Shown here in pieces: positions 18,202 to 25,305 of a DNA stretch of 64,000 bases. The position numbers and the translations under genes are program-made. The DNA comes from Oscillatoria princeps RMCB-10 (lineage in GTDB: Bacteria > Cyanobacteriota > Cyanobacteriia > Cyanobacteriales > Oscillatoriaceae), in NCBI GenBank assembly GCA_019359235.1, contig JAHHHT010000003.1, positions 186,001 to 250,000 on the forward strand, given 5' to 3'. Below the pieces are notes generated by a model. It worked only from the letters and a program-made list of their open reading frames with translations, was not told the DNA's origin and made no database searches. Each line of letters opens with the position of its first letter. Positions within the stretch are counted from its first letter, which is position 1.

Positions 18202-20217
18202 ATGCCTGTTGCCACCCAATCACTCGAACAACTTTGCATCAACTCCATCCGCTTTCTGGCGATTGACGCCGTAGAGAAGGCAAAGTCCGGTCACCCCGGT
18301 CTGCCGATGGGCGCTGCTCCGATGGCGTTTGTCCTCTGGGATCGGTTTATGCGGTTTAACCCCAAAAATCCCAAGTGGTTCAACCGCGATCGTTTTGTCC
18401 TGTCTGCCGGTCACGGCTGCATGCTGCAGTACGCTCTGCTCCACCTCACCGGCTACGACAGCGTGACCATCGAGGACATCAAGCAATTCCGCCAGTGGGA
18501 GTCGAAAACCCCCGGTCACCCGGAAAACTTCGTGACTGCAGGGGTGGAAGTCACCACCGGCCCTCTGGGACAGGGGATTTCCAATGCCGTCGGTTTGGCA
18601 ATGGCAGAAGCTCACCTGGCTGCCAAGTTCAACAAGCCCGGTTACAACCTCATCGACCACTACACTTATGTGATTCTGGGCGATGGCTGCCAAATGGAAG
18701 GCGTCTCTGGTGAAGCTTGTTCCTTGGCGGGACACCTGGGACTTGGCAAGCTGATTGCCCTCTACGACGACAACCACATCTCTATCGACGGACACACTGA
18801 GTTGTCCTTTACCGAAGATGTGGGCAAGCGCTTTGAAGCCTACGGCTGGCACGTGATCACCGTAGACAACTCCAATCTCGACGAGGACACCAACCTTGAC
18901 GCGGTTCACAAGGCGATTGAAGAAGCGAAGAAGGTTACGGACAAGCCATCTTTGATTAAAGTCCGCACGATTATCGGTTTCGGCTCTCCCAATAAAAGGG
19001 ACACTCACGGCGTCCACGGCGCTGCCCTGGGTGGGGATGAAGTGAAGGCCACTCGCGAGTTCCTCGGCTGGGAATACGAGCCTTTCGTGGTTCCCCAAGA
19101 CGCTCTCAACCACTTCCGCAAGGCAGTGGAGCGCGGCGCTCAGTGGGAGGGAGAGTGGAATGACGCTTTCGCTAAGTACAAGGCTGAGTACGCCGCCGAA
19201 GCAGCTGAACTGGAGCGGCTGATCGCCGGCAAGTTGCCGGAAGGCTGGGAGAAGGTTCTGCCCACCTACACGCCGGCTGATAAGGGCGATGCGACTCGCA
19301 ACCATTCTGGCAAGTGCTTGAACGCTCTGGCTGATGTGATTCCCGAGCTGATTGGCGGTTCGGCTGACTTGGCTCCTTCTAATATGACCTATTTGAAGAA
19401 GTTTAAGGACTTCCAAAAGGGTCAGTATGGCGAGCGCAACCTGCGCTTTGGGGTGCGCGAGCACGGTATGGGGGCGATTGCCAACGGGATGGCCCTGCAC
19501 GGCGGTTTGGTTCCCTACTGCGCGACTTTCTTGGTGTTTGCGGATTACATGCGGGGCGCTATCCGGCTGTCGGCGCTGTCGGAAGCGGGTGTGATTTATG
19601 TGATGACTCACGACTCGATTGCGCTGGGTGAAGATGGTCCGACTCACCAGCCGGTTGAAACTATCGCTTCTCTGCGGGTTATTCCTGATTTGCTGGTGAT
19701 TCGCCCTGCTGACGGGAATGAAACTTCTGGCACTTATAAGGTGGCGATTGAAAACCGCACTCGCCCGACGCTGCTGGCGCTGTCGCGGCAAAACTTGCCG
19801 AATTTGGCCGGCAGTTCTGTTGAGGGTGTGGCTAAGGGCGCTTATATCCTGTCGGACAGCGAGGGCACGCCTGATATCATTCTGATTGGTACTGGTGGCG
19901 AACTCTATCTGTGTGCCGGTGCGGCTGACAAGTTGCGGGCTGAGGGTAAGAAGGTTCGCGTTGTTTCGATGCCTTGCTGGGAGCTGTTTGACGGGCAAGA
20001 TGAAGCTTATCGCGAATCTGTGCTGCCTAAGGCTGTTAAGAAGCGGCTGGCTGTGGAAGCCGGTTCTAGCTTTGGCTGGTGCCGGTATTTGGGCGGTGAG
20101 GGCGCGTCGATCAGCATCGATCGTTTTGGCGTTTCTTCTCCGGGTAATGTGGCTCTGGAGAAGTTTGGCTACACGGTGGAGAATGTGGTAGCTAAGGCTC
20201 AGGCGCTGTTGGGTTAA
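18202..20217 (+). CDS. tkt: Transketolase
   Basis: 671 aa, normal length. The N-terminal thiamine-diphosphate domain shows [14 protein letters not shown] and the GDG...N signature (LGDGCQMEG). The middle pyrimidine-binding domain has [14 protein letters not shown] with the catalytic Glu and [15 protein letters not shown]. The C-terminal domain ends in the FGYTVENV region. It transfers two-carbon units in the Calvin cycle and the pentose phosphate pathway. Start ATG 18202 fits the conserved N-terminus ([14 protein letters not shown]). A long open frame on the opposite strand is only a shadow of this GC-biased gene. Confidence 0.98.
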   Translation: MPVATQSLEQLCINSIRFLAIDAVEKAKSGHPGLPMGAAPMAFVLWDRFMRFNPKNPKWFNRDRFVLSAGHGCMLQYALLHLTGYDSVTIEDIKQFRQWESKTPGHPENFVTAGVEVTTGPLGQGISNAVGLAMAEAHLAAKFNKPGYNLIDHYTYVILGDGCQMEGVSGEACSLAGHLGLGKLIALYDDNHISIDGHTELSFTEDVGKRFEAYGWHVITVDNSNLDEDTNLDAVHKAIEEAKKVTDKPSLIKVRTIIGFGSPNKRDTHGVHGAALGGDEVKATREFLGWEYEPFVVPQDALNHFRKAVERGAQWEGEWNDAFAKYKAEYAAEAAELERLIAGKLPEGWEKVLPTYTPADKGDATRNHSGKCLNALADVIPELIGGSADLAPSNMTYLKKFKDFQKGQYGERNLRFGVREHGMGAIANGMALHGGLVPYCATFLVFADYMRGAIRLSALSEAGVIYVMTHDSIALGEDGPTHQPVETIASLRVIPDLLVIRPADGNETSGTYKVAIENRTRPTLLALSRQNLPNLAGSSVEGVAKGAYILSDSEGTPDIILIGTGGELYLCAGAADKLRAEGKKVRVVSMPCWELFDGQDEAYRESVLPKAVKKRLAVEAGSSFGWCRYLGGEGASISIDRFGVSSPGNVALEKFGYTVENVVAKAQALLG

Positions 20218-20288
20218 AGAACCCCACCCCCCCTCTCCGCGTGCGGGGAGGGGGGGGAAGAGCGGTTGAAAAAGCATAGGTTATAATG

Positions 20289-20329
20289 AAAGAGGCTCGC
20301 CGGTTATAGGGAGCCTCTTTTATTTTTAG
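20289..20329 (+). terminator. Intrinsic terminator after tkt
   Basis: AAAGAGGCTC (20289-20298) pairs with GAGCCTCTTT (20311-20320) and is followed by TATTTTTA. This is a good rho-independent terminator 70 bases after tkt. Confidence 0.8.
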
Positions 20330-20330
20330 T

Positions 20331-20436
20331 TATAGCAGTTGGCACTTAGGTTAGTGTGATTCGTAGGGTGCGTTCCCTCTTAGGGAACGCACCCTACCCC
20401 CGGCTTTCTGTCCTAACCAATATGACTGCTGCTATA
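20331..20436. mobile_element. MITE-like repeat carrying a 35-bp palindrome
   Basis: Ends TATAGCAGTTGGCACTTAGG (20331) and its imperfect inverse CCTAACCAATATGACTGCTG (20412 onward) flank a perfect 16+3+16 palindrome GTAGGGTGCGTTCCCT/AGGGAACGCACCCTAC (20363-20397). The left arm in inverse closely matches the right arm of the element at 44254-44412. Confidence 0.55.
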
Positions 20437-20453
20437 ATAATTGGGATGATGTT

Positions 20454-20747
20454 ATGGCTGAAGTTGCTGTGAGCAAGGATGCTGTTTTATCCCGCATATC
20501 GGGGATTGTTGACAGTTTGTTGCAAAGCGAGAAGTTATTCCAGGAAAAATTGAACAAAGATGAACTCATGCAAATTTTTTCTCACCTGTTAGAGGAGGTG
20601 TCTCCAGAAGAACTTCTATCTCTGGAGGATGAGCAACTGACAAAAAGGGTTGACGGGGTGATGATGGTAGAGGCTACGTCTGGGATGTTAAATGACCTAA
20701 CCCCAGAGCAAATGGAAATGTTCGATGCAGCTGTGGAAGGGAGATAG
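20454..20747 (+). CDS. Small protein, likely antitoxin partner of a PIN toxin
   Basis: 97 aa, acidic and predicted almost fully helical, with no recognised AbrB, ribbon-helix-helix or Phd motif. The last base of its stop (TAG 20745-20747) is the first base of the downstream GTG start, so translation is probably coupled. This order and overlap fit a VapB-like antitoxin, but the sequence is not that of a classical VapB: residues ~65-97 (LTKRVDGVMMVEATSGML) contain no obvious DNA-binding domain. A distinct antitoxin family or a bystander are the alternatives. Confidence 0.7.
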   Translation: MAEVAVSKDAVLSRISGIVDSLLQSEKLFQEKLNKDELMQIFSHLLEEVSPEELLSLEDEQLTKRVDGVMMVEATSGMLNDLTPEQMEMFDAAVEGR

Positions 20748-21163
20748 TGTTGGCAATGGGCTATCTGCTGGATACGAATATCATCTCGGCGCAATTGAAG
20801 AAGAATGAAATAATACGAGAAAAATTGCGGCGGGTGGAGCTTCAGGGAGAAGAAGTGTTTATCAGCTGCGTCAGCTACTATGAGGTGAAGAGGGGACTTT
20901 TGTCTGCCGGTGCTACTAGGCAAATGTCTGAATTTGATGGTTTTTGCCGAAGGGTTAGAGTTTTATTCTTGGACGACCTGGAAATTATTGAGAGAGCCGG
21001 TGAAATCCATGCGGATTTAAAAGGAAGGGGCGGAACGATACAAGATGCGGATATTTTGATAGCGGCGACGGCGATAACGCGGGGGTTGGTTCTGGTGTCG
21101 AATGATTCGGATATGCTGAGGGTTCCAGGGGTGCCGGTGGAGAACTGGTTGCTAGGGGTTTGA
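20747..21163 (+). CDS. PIN-domain endoribonuclease, VapC-like toxin
   Basis: About 138 aa. PIN acidic residues visible: Asp9 in YLLDTNIIS, Glu in SYYEVKRG (~45), Asp in IQDADILIAATA (~102-104) and SNDSDM (~120). These coordinate the metal for RNA cleavage. GTG 20747 overlaps the stop of the upstream gene by one base; TTG 20750 and ATG 20756 are alternative starts. Together the two genes form a type II toxin-antitoxin-like pair flanked by repeats on both sides, suggesting mobility. Confidence 0.85.
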   Translation: MLAMGYLLDTNIISAQLKKNEIIREKLRRVELQGEEVFISCVSYYEVKRGLLSAGATRQMSEFDGFCRRVRVLFLDDLEIIERAGEIHADLKGRGGTIQDADILIAATAITRGLVLVSNDSDMLRVPGVPVENWLLGV

Positions 21164-21184
21164 GAAACCGGCAGCTGGGGGGGG

Positions 21185-21385
21185 TTGAGAAACCGGGTTT
21201 CTGAATAGGTCTTTCGGGTGAGATGCAAAAGTTTTCCCAGAAACCCGGTTTCTGCTGGGGGGATGAGAAACCGGCTGCTGGGGGGATCAGAAACCCGGTT
21301 TCTGAATAGGTCTTTCGGGTGAGATGCAAAAGTTTTCCCAGAAACCCGGTTTCTGCTGGGGGGGTTGAGAAACCGGCAGCTGGGG
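21185..21385. repeat. 100-bp direct duplication with GAAACCGGGTTTC palindromes
   Basis: The segment beginning TGAATAGGTCTTTCGGGTGA occurs at 21202 and again at 21302, an exact 100-base offset, with matching flanks. Each unit is bracketed by GAAACCGGGTTTC and AGAAACCCGGTTTC palindromes and by GAAACCGGCAGCTG variants. No gene. Confidence 0.9.
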
Positions 21386-21388
21386 GGC

Positions 21389-21577
21389 TTAGTATGCCTG
21401 ATTGCGACCATCGGGGGGAATATGCGAGGGGCACGGGGGGCAATCTTCAGCCACTTCGATGAGCTGTCCGGCTACAGTGCCTGGGGCTGCCGGCGGGGCA
21501 ATTTTGGTGCCGGCAAACCCATTGGCTGCCAAAATGAGGGCGATCCCGATTTCTGAAATAGTCAAAATGCGTTTCAT
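21389..21577 (-). CDS. Possible small exported peptide
   Basis: 62 aa. The first ~22 residues (MKRILTISEIGIALILAANG) look like a signal peptide or single membrane segment; the remainder is Pro/Cys-containing (EDCPPCPSHIPPDG). No clear ribosome site precedes the ATG at 21577. It could be a real small secreted protein or a chance frame; no homologue is recognised. Confidence 0.35.
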   Translation of the reverse strand: MKRILTISEIGIALILAANGFAGTKIAPPAAPGTVAGQLIEVAEDCPPCPSHIPPDGRNQAY

Positions 21578-21974
21578 GGCTGTTTTGTACTGTCAGTGGT
21601 AGAGTCAATAGAAGTCTGGGCAAGAGATTTGACCGGCCAAGAAAAACCCCTTTGCAGTGCGGCGCAAAACCTCCGGTTATATGGAAGGGGCTGTGCGTCG
21701 TTAGATCCGAGCAAAAAAGAAAGTCTGATTTCCTGCGAGACTTGCAGATAGCAGCAGAGACTTTTGGTTTGAAGAGAAAGGTTGGGTTGAAAAGGTCGTC
21801 ACCGTTGATGAGTTTAATTCACGGTTTTCCCCAGTAAATTTATGGGAACCGGCACTTTGAAAGTGCCGGCTGTTTCTCTGTTGGTTAGGGGTTGCTGCTG
21901 GTAAGTTCGCTAATAGCACAACACAGTCCCCACAAACCAACAGCCAAGTGTGCGCTCAGGTCTGAGACGTGATA
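21578..21974. other. Intergenic region with a hairpin
   Basis: 397 bases. CCGGCACTTT (21850-21859) and AAAGTGCCGG (21860-21871 region) form a strong hairpin that could end transcription of the minus-strand gene at 21975-22502. Nothing else recognised. Confidence 0.5.
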
Positions 21975-22502
21975 TTACTCCTTAACCCAGCTGCACTCAG
22001 AAGGCCAGTTCCAGTTCACAATGTCGTCGCCGCCTTCCCAACGTGTTTTGTATACCAGGTTTCCTTGATTGTCAGAAACAGCCACTCTGAAATGAAGTGA
22101 GTGTACTGTGGGATTCCCGACGGTGCCACCATAGACTTCAACCACGTCACCGGCAGAAGCTACGACCCCGCTATTTGGGTTTAGGTTAAACCGAAATCCA
22201 ATTTGATCCCAACGCACTCGATCTTCTGTTCGGGCAGCAAACCGATTGCAAACCAAATTTCCTGTGCCTACCTGAATTCCAGCCCACTGGATTTGGTAAC
22301 TGTATTTTTGAGTATCTGCTGGGACGAAGTAAATGTGCCTGACGAACCCAAATTCACTTCGGGCATCACTTCCAGTCTTAAAGTATTGCGGATCGGTCGA
22401 GCCAGCTAGGGCGGCAGTTGAAAAAGACACTCCTGCTAACAAAGGGGCTAGCAAAGTCACAGCAGTTTTACGGCCAGCTTCCACTAACTTTGTGAAGTTC
22501 AT
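21975..22502 (-). CDS. Secreted hypothetical protein
   Basis: 175 aa from ATG 22502 (MNFTKLVEAGRK). A typical signal peptide spans ~1-34, ending in an AALA-G cleavage site. The mature part is ~140 residues, rich in aromatic residues, with two Cys (~86 and ~170) and a WNWPSECSW end. No catalytic motif or family recognised. The TTG at 22517 gives a longer form but has no ribosome site. Export to the periplasm or outside is likely. Confidence 0.75.
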   Translation of the reverse strand: MNFTKLVEAGRKTAVTLLAPLLAGVSFSTAALAGSTDPQYFKTGSDARSEFGFVRHIYFVPADTQKYSYQIQWAGIQVGTGNLVCNRFAARTEDRVRWDQIGFRFNLNPNSGVVASAGDVVEVYGGTVGNPTVHSLHFRVAVSDNQGNLVYKTRWEGGDDIVNWNWPSECSWVKE

Positions 22503-22754
22503 ACATTGACCACGCAAATATTATTTAGTTTGACGGCGGCGTGATATTGCCTCCTTACTCTCTACAACGCCAAGGCAAACCAGAATATTCCACAAGCCCC
22601 CAAAAAAATTTGCCGCTGTCGTCTGCTGACAGCCGGCGCGAAGCCGGCACAAACCCTGGAACCTAGTCACACAGCGGCACTCACCGGCCTCGCCCGTCCT
22701 ACAATAGAGTGGTGTCCGCAATGCCAAGCGCCGTGGGAGGGTGTACGTTTATAT

Positions 22755-23435
22755 ATGGCCCCAGAAGAACTGGTAGAGCGCTATCTCCAGGGAGATGGCC
22801 AAGCTGGCGAGCAGCTATTGAGCCACCCGACGCACCGCCAGAGAGTTGACAGACTCGCCCGCAGGCATGCGACCGGCTCAGTCCCTTGGGAAGAGGCGGC
22901 GCAGCAGGCACACCTGAAAGTCTTGCAAGCGGCGAGAAGCGGAAGTTTTCGCCAGGGTGGGGCGAGAGAGTTTTACAGTTGGGCAGCGGCGGTGGCCCAG
23001 AATGCCATCATTGATACAGTCCGCAGGGAAAAGCGAAAACTGGGCGGAAGGCGCTTGGTGAGTCTCGACCGGCAGATCCCTGAAACGGACATGACGCTGG
23101 GGGAATCCATCGCTGACGACTTGGACTTGTGGGATGAAGTAGAGCGTGGGGATTTGGTCTTGAAAGCGCGAGAAGCGATTGAGACGATTGACCGGCGCTA
23201 TCCCAAAAAAGGCTATCTAGCGTTGTGGACGGGTCTGCTTCAAGAAAAAGACGTGTCTCAAATAGCCGCAGCGTTGGGGGTAAAGCAGCCTGAAATCTCT
23301 AAACGCTGGAGAGAGTTATCGTCCCGAATTGCAGGAGAATTAGGACTTTTGACCCTTGAACAGGTAGAGCGAGAAGTGCGGGCTATTCGCCAAGGGAGAG
23401 GAAAAGGGCGCAAGCGCTCAGATACACAGTGGTAG
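22755..23435 (+). CDS. ECF-like sigma-70 family factor
   Basis: 226 aa. The region 2-like part (~28-95) contains AAQQAHLKVL and AQNAIIDTVRREKRK, the core- and -10-binding helices. Region 4 (~160-195) has the helix-turn-helix VSQIAAALGVKQPEISKRW. A basic ~25-residue C-terminal tail follows. There is no region 1 or 3, as in ECF factors. GGGAGG at 22735-22740 precedes ATG 22755. The DUF1822 gene begins 20 bases after the stop, so the two are co-transcribed. Sigma genes of this kind are known next to DUF1822 and CHAT genes in cyanobacteria; their target promoters are not known. Confidence 0.88.
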   Translation: MAPEELVERYLQGDGQAGEQLLSHPTHRQRVDRLARRHATGSVPWEEAAQQAHLKVLQAARSGSFRQGGAREFYSWAAAVAQNAIIDTVRREKRKLGGRRLVSLDRQIPETDMTLGESIADDLDLWDEVERGDLVLKAREAIETIDRRYPKKGYLALWTGLLQEKDVSQIAAALGVKQPEISKRWRELSSRIAGELGLLTLEQVEREVRAIRQGRGKGRKRSDTQW

Positions 23436-23455
23436 GACAACAAAACAAAAGGGGT

Positions 23456-24853
23456 ATGAATATGGACATCAGCAAATCAGTGGCTCTGGAATTGCCAAAG
23501 GTTGGCCCACAACAAATCCGACCAGGGGAAATCTGGGAAATCAGCCGGCAGGTACGAAGTCCTTTGGAATTCTCCAGCGAGGAGCAAGAAAGCCTCTACC
23601 CAGATGCTGCCCGCCGTTTTTTCAATGGCGATTCTTTACCGCGATATGTGATGATTGTCAAGGAACCGGAACCGGCAGTCGAGCCAGATGAGGAGTGGCG
23701 CATTGTTTCTGTGATGTTGCTGTCTCTGAAAACAGACCGGCTCAGCGACGCGGATATATTGATTCCCTCGCAAGTCTCTGGAGTGGGGCAAGATTTGCTC
23801 GCCGAAACTTGGCATGTGCTGCCGGTGCTAGCCTGTAACTTGTCCCACCCCGTAGGGCACCGGCTGTCGCGACACATATATGATGTCCTGCTGGATGTGG
23901 GAGACTTTTATCACGGTTTGATTGATGAGCCACCGGCTGTTGAGGAAATCGAGTCCCTGGGGCTGCGAGTGGGGGCAGTTTCGGCACAGCAGCCAGAAAT
24001 TCAAGCATTTCACCGGCAAGAAGAAGACTGGGGGGCGGTTTTGCAAGTGCCGGTGGCTGCTTCTCGCACTTACCTGAAGGCTATGCGGGTAACTGATGCG
24101 ATATTGGAGATGGCTTTGGAACAGGAGCGAGAAATCTCGGAAGAGTTCCCGACAAACCTCTCCCCCAGCCCCTCGCCTACAAGAGGTTTAGTCCATCTGA
24201 GTCAGTGGTTTCAGGGGGCTGTCGAAGCCGGCTGGGATACGGTTGCAGGACTTTTGAACGCACAAGCTGCCAAACCGGCATTTAGCTTTAGGAAGGGTGC
24301 CGGTGCTGGAGAAACTCCCCCTGGGAATTCGCAAGAAATCGCTGCCCTGATTAACCAGCTGTCTTCTAGCCGAAATGAGACACAGCGCCGGCAAGCTGCC
24401 AAAAAGTTAGGGGAAACCGGCACCGGCAATTCCGACGCGATTAATGCCCTGATTCAGGTTTTGTCCGCGACTGAGGATGAGGAAACGCTGTGGACAGCTG
24501 CAGAGAGTTTGTGGCGAATCGACCCCGATAATCCAGCAGCCGGCATGAGAAGGGCGAAGCTGGTTGACTTGGGCCAACCGGCGGGCGAGCCGGTGGCGCT
24601 GATTGTGGCGCTGATTCAAAAAGCCGTAATGGTTTACATCCTCCTGCGGGTGTATCCAACTGGAGACAAAGTATATTTGCCACCCCAACTGCAACTTATC
24701 TTGCTGGATGAATCTGGAAAAAGTGTTTGGGAAGCTACAGCCAGACGTGCGGATGCCTGCATTCAAGTAAAATTGAGTGGTAATCCGGGCGATCGGTTTG
24801 CTGTACGAGTGGCTCTGGGAGATGCCGGTGTTACAGAATATTTCCTGATTTAG
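23456..24853 (+). CDS. DUF1822-family protein with inserted HEAT-like repeats
   Basis: 465 aa from ATG 23456 (AGGGG upstream). The N-terminal half is weakly conserved. HLSQWFQ..VEAGWDTVAGLL (~247-267) and the last ~100 residues (DLGQPAGEPVALIVALIQ...VYPTGDKVYLPPQLQLILLDESG) are the typical DUF1822 signature. Between them, residues ~292-360 hold two HEAT/PBS-lyase-like helical repeats (RRQAAKKLGETGTGNSDAI..LIQVL). The frame also reads through a CTCTCCCCCAGCCCCTCGCC repeat (~24160-24185) as a Pro/Ser linker. DUF1822 proteins are encoded beside ECF-like sigma genes and may act as a partner or anti-sigma-like regulator; the role is unproven. Confidence 0.85.
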   Translation: MNMDISKSVALELPKVGPQQIRPGEIWEISRQVRSPLEFSSEEQESLYPDAARRFFNGDSLPRYVMIVKEPEPAVEPDEEWRIVSVMLLSLKTDRLSDADILIPSQVSGVGQDLLAETWHVLPVLACNLSHPVGHRLSRHIYDVLLDVGDFYHGLIDEPPAVEEIESLGLRVGAVSAQQPEIQAFHRQEEDWGAVLQVPVAASRTYLKAMRVTDAILEMALEQEREISEEFPTNLSPSPSPTRGLVHLSQWFQGAVEAGWDTVAGLLNAQAAKPAFSFRKGAGAGETPPGNSQEIAALINQLSSSRNETQRRQAAKKLGETGTGNSDAINALIQVLSATEDEETLWTAAESLWRIDPDNPAAGMRRAKLVDLGQPAGEPVALIVALIQKAVMVYILLRVYPTGDKVYLPPQLQLILLDESGKSVWEATARRADACIQVKLSGNPGDRFAVRVALGDAGVTEYFLI

Positions 24854-24868
24854 CCGGTGGGGGATGGG

Positions 24869-24896
24869 TTGCGGCGCATTGCGGTAATGTTATACT
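24869..24896 (+). promoter_or_regulatory. Candidate promoter for the DUF433 gene
   Basis: TTGCGG (24869-24874), a 16-base spacer and TATACT (24891-24896) preceded by TG, so also an extended -10. It lies 25 bases before the DUF433 start, implying its own transcript inside the cassette. Confidence 0.5.
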
Positions 24897-24921
24897 GTGA
24901 GATAAGTCTAGGGAGGTCAAT

Positions 24922-25215
24922 ATGTCAACTCTCACCGGCATTGGGACACTGATAGTCAGCACGCCCGACACCTGTGGGGGGCGTCCGCGAATTGCGGGGA
25001 CTAGAATTTCCGTGATGAACATTGCCATTGATTCCAACGCGGGCATGACTCCAGAAGAGATCGTTGAGGAGAGAACGCACTTGACTTTAGCGCAAGTTCA
25101 TGCTGCCTTAGCCTACTATTACTCGAACAAAGAGCTAATTGACGCGGACATTGCAGCGTACTATGAGGAGTGCGAACGTTTGGAAGCTGAACACAGGGCT
25201 GGTAAAATTAAATGA
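24922..25215 (+). CDS. DUF433-domain protein
   Basis: 97 aa; AGGGAGGTC is an excellent ribosome site before ATG 24922. The DUF433 core is clear: CGGRPRIAGTRISV, then GMTPEEIVEE.THLTLAQVHAALAYYY. DUF433 is a winged-helix-like fold usually paired, as antitoxin, with a DUF5615 PIN-like toxin immediately downstream. No DUF5615 gene follows; the next gene is the pentapeptide-CHAT protein. The C-terminal tail is acidic and helical. It may be an orphan antitoxin or a regulator within this cassette. Confidence 0.88.
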   Translation: MSTLTGIGTLIVSTPDTCGGRPRIAGTRISVMNIAIDSNAGMTPEEIVEERTHLTLAQVHAALAYYYSNKELIDADIAAYYEECERLEAEHRAGKIK

Positions 25216-25305
25216 GCCAGATTCGTTAAACTTAGGGCTGACTGGAAGCATATACGCAATTTAGGGTAAAGTTAATCTAAAAGAGAAAATCCCAAATACT
25301 AAGCC

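Noticed and set aside
18220-20277. 685-codon open frame opposite transketolase
   Set aside because: It is fully antisense to tkt, has no ribosome site or recognisable protein, and arises from codon bias of tkt.
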